A DNA stretch of 64,000 nt from Bacillota bacterium (lineage in GTDB: Bacteria > Bacillota > Clostridia > Lachnospirales > Lachnospiraceae), in contig JAEWHU010000091.1 of assembly GCA_023387635.1 (NCBI GenBank), forward strand, positions 1-64,000. Direction: 5' to 3'. Positions 62,189-64,000 of the stretch are shown here, piece after piece. A program made the translations under genes and the position numbers. Position 1 is the first letter of the stretch, and each line of letters begins with the position of its first letter. The notes under the pieces were generated by a model. The model had not been told where the DNA came from. It did not search any database and saw only the letters and a program-made list of their open reading frames with translations.

Positions 62189-64000
62189 CTATTTATTTTT
62201 TAAAACCATTACCCCATACTTTTCAAGTGTGGTTTTACCAATCACTTCTACACCTGTAAGTATATTTACCATAGGTACTTTTATATTTATTTCAATATTA
62301 TAAGACATATAATTTAATACAAAAATATAGTCCTTATTATTTTTGCTTCTTATTGCAAGCTCAGCCTCTTTTGGTAATTCTATTATCTCTTTATACGGAG
62401 AGGCAAACTTAAGCTTACGTAAGAATATCTCTGCAGTATTTGCGCTAAAACCAGCTCCATAGTAATAGGCTTCTCCCTCACCAATTGTATTCAATACAAG
62501 TGCGGGTTCTCCATCATAGTAGTTTCCTTTATATGTAGCCAAAACTTTAGACCCTTCTTTTGCTTCCAGGATATCATTAAATATTGGTGCATCCATTTCT
62601 TCTCCATCCCAAAGAACAAATTCATCATCATCACCAGGTCCAAGATGTGTATAATCAACTACATTAACACTACAAATATCAGATGCAAAACCGGGCATTT
62701 GATGCATTGGACAACGTCCATACTCATCTTTATAGCCGGTACGGGCCCCCATAATAAGTATTCCACCTTGCTTTACATAAGCCTTTAATAACATTGCAGT
62801 TTCTTCTGTTAGAATCGTTGCGTGAGGATAAATAAGTAGTTTGTATTTGGATAAATCTTCTATAGTAGTTTTATTTACAGTATTATTTTGAAGATATAGG
62901 AAATCCATAGGTGTATGTGTTAGCTGTGCAGCAGTGAACCAGCCATTATCACTATAGTCATCAAGTGGTCCATGCCACTTATCCTGTTCTCCATCCCAAC
63001 TATTATCATAATCTTTAATCATAGCGATTTCAGCTACATATTTAGAACCAGTAATGTCGGAGAGTCTTTTAAAGTCATCTCTAATAATACCTAATTCCTT
63101 CAGTCGTCTATTTGGCTGATTTGAATAGTCATTTAAGCCATGCCAGTAAATTTCTGTTCCTATCCAGCAAGTTCTCCATCTAAAGTAACTAATAAAGTCA
63201 GCTCCATGGGCTAAAGATTGAAAAGTCCATAGTCTCATTTGACCTGGCTTTGGAGCAGGTTGTTTCATTCTAGTATCCCAACCGCCCGCTCCTGATTGTT
63301 GTTCCATGATTCCATAATTAGGAGAGATGGATCTTGCTCTTGTTAGGGACCAGGAAGATCTGCGATCATTTAAATTACCTGGGGATTTGGGGTCTGTCCA
63401 AGTATCATAGGCAAAATTAGGATAAGAATCATAAGTTATAAAATCAAGAGCACTTTGAGTCATTTCATGAATATCCAAATGTCCAAAAATACTATTGGTT
63501 GTAATAAACTGATGGCTCGGTTTGTATTTATTTATGATATCTGCCTGTAATTTGCAATACTTTATTGTACTATGGGATATAAACCTTTTTTCTTCAAGAG
63601 TTAAATGAGGATTATTAGAGTCATTTACTGTTAGGCGAGTAAGATAAATTTCATCCCAAGAAGTATAAGTTTGATTCCAAAAAACGGTACCCATTGCTTC
63701 ATTCAACGCATCTAAAGTTTTAAACTTTTCTTTTAAGTATTCACGAAAAGCAGAATGATCTGATTCAGAATAAAAAGTATCTGTTTCACAGTTAAGTTCA
63801 TTATCAATTTGCCATCCAATTATGGCAGGGTGAGGGCAATAATGAGTAGCAATTTCAGTAACTAATCTTTTAGTGAATTCTTGATATATTGGTGAGTTAT
63901 AATTATAATGTCTTCGCATACCATGTCGGTATAAGATACCATCTTTTCTTGCATTTAAAACTTCAGGGTATTTATGGGTAAGCCAAGCTGGTGGTGTTGC
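62189..64000 (-). CDS. Glycoside hydrolase family 42 beta-galactosidase (5' end beyond window)
   Basis: The minus-strand frame is open to base 64000; the part before Met at 63919 (ATPPAWLTHKYPEV...) is classic GH42, so the start is outside. About 603 residues are seen of a usual 650-690. The acid/base Glu lies in IIGWQIDNE and the nucleophile Glu in YGIMEQQSG, followed by the GH42 trimerisation domain (LSKYKLLIYPHATIL) and a small C-terminal domain. It removes beta-galactosyl ends from plant galactans or arabinogalacto-oligosaccharides. No signal peptide can be judged. Confidence 0.95.
   Translation of the reverse strand, partial: ATPPAWLTHKYPEVLNARKDGILYRHGMRRHYNYNSPIYQEFTKRLVTEIATHYCPHPAIIGWQIDNELNCETDTFYSESDHSAFREYLKEKFKTLDALNEAMGTVFWNQTYTSWDEIYLTRLTVNDSNNPHLTLEEKRFISHSTIKYCKLQADIINKYKPSHQFITTNSIFGHLDIHEMTQSALDFITYDSYPNFAYDTWTDPKSPGNLNDRRSSWSLTRARSISPNYGIMEQQSGAGGWDTRMKQPAPKPGQMRLWTFQSLAHGADFISYFRWRTCWIGTEIYWHGLNDYSNQPNRRLKELGIIRDDFKRLSDITGSKYVAEIAMIKDYDNSWDGEQDKWHGPLDDYSDNGWFTAAQLTHTPMDFLYLQNNTVNKTTIEDLSKYKLLIYPHATILTEETAMLLKAYVKQGGILIMGARTGYKDEYGRCPMHQMPGFASDICSVNVVDYTHLGPGDDDEFVLWDGEEMDAPIFNDILEAKEGSKVLATYKGNYYDGEPALVLNTIGEGEAYYYGAGFSANTAEIFLRKLKFASPYKEIIELPKEAELAIRSKNNKDYIFVLNYMSYNIEINIKVPMVNILTGVEVIGKTTLEKYGVMVLKNK

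Overview
The window is AT-rich, chromosomal, low-GC Firmicute DNA. Clostridial-type housekeeping genes, many soluble glycoside hydrolases, an ABC sugar importer of the LplABC type and PdaB-like and YesL proteins point to a plant-fibre-degrading member of the Lachnospiraceae. Lachnoclostridium (Clostridium) phytofermentans or a close relative fits best, but that is an inference from gene content and not a database match.

Region 1 (1-30.6 kb) is ordinary core genome. It holds the end of radA, a chemotaxis-like signalling protein, two minus-strand small proteins of about 50 residues (1949-2107, 2246-2395), tspO, a tRNA-Trp with its own promoter and terminator, an HPr-like protein, a GGDEF-EAL c-di-GMP protein, tgt, yajC, a PHP phosphoesterase, recJ, apt, relA, an MBL hydrolase, hemZ, an HD-GYP protein, hisS, an M18 aminopeptidase, aspS, an XRE regulator, a cold-shock gene, a RACo-like ferredoxin/ASKHA protein, galM and upp. 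Within it, a degenerate response regulator (11724-12836) lies next to a CheA-P1/Hpt-like protein without its phospho-accepting His (13070-13471).

Region 2 (31.1-34.5 kb) is a small cluster of membrane and zinc-ribbon proteins around an SPFH-domain protein.

Region 3 (34.7-55.3 kb) is a plant cell-wall locus. It encodes a large GH2 enzyme, two LplB/YtcP-type permeases and a lipoprotein binding protein, a YesL-like protein, an AraC regulator, a GH3 glycosidase, a GH67 alpha-glucuronidase, a SASA-type esterase, a LacI repressor and a DctPQM TRAP transporter. It resembles known aldouronate-utilisation clusters (LplABC plus GH67 alpha-glucuronidase). The proposed path is import of glucuronate-decorated xylo-oligosaccharides by the ABC system, removal of acetyl and (methyl)glucuronosyl groups in the cytoplasm, and trimming by GH3. 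The TRAP system could take up free uronates. The LacI operator sits between the -35 and -10 boxes of the TRAP promoter and recurs near the repressor's own start.

Region 4 (55.4-64 kb) is accessory. It carries a membrane protein with a long array of CxxC zinc-finger repeats, a PdaB-like deacetylase, a two-domain GH43 protein, a UPF0597/CyuA-type protein and, running off the right edge, a GH42 beta-galactosidase.

No phage, transposase, CRISPR array or rRNA was seen. The less explained material is intergenic: structured repeats at 1142-1189/16747-16822, 22729-22963 and 23357-23473, two promoter-plus-terminator units without a gene (about 9.6 and 30.8 kb), and U-tract-less hairpins between genes of the polysaccharide operons.
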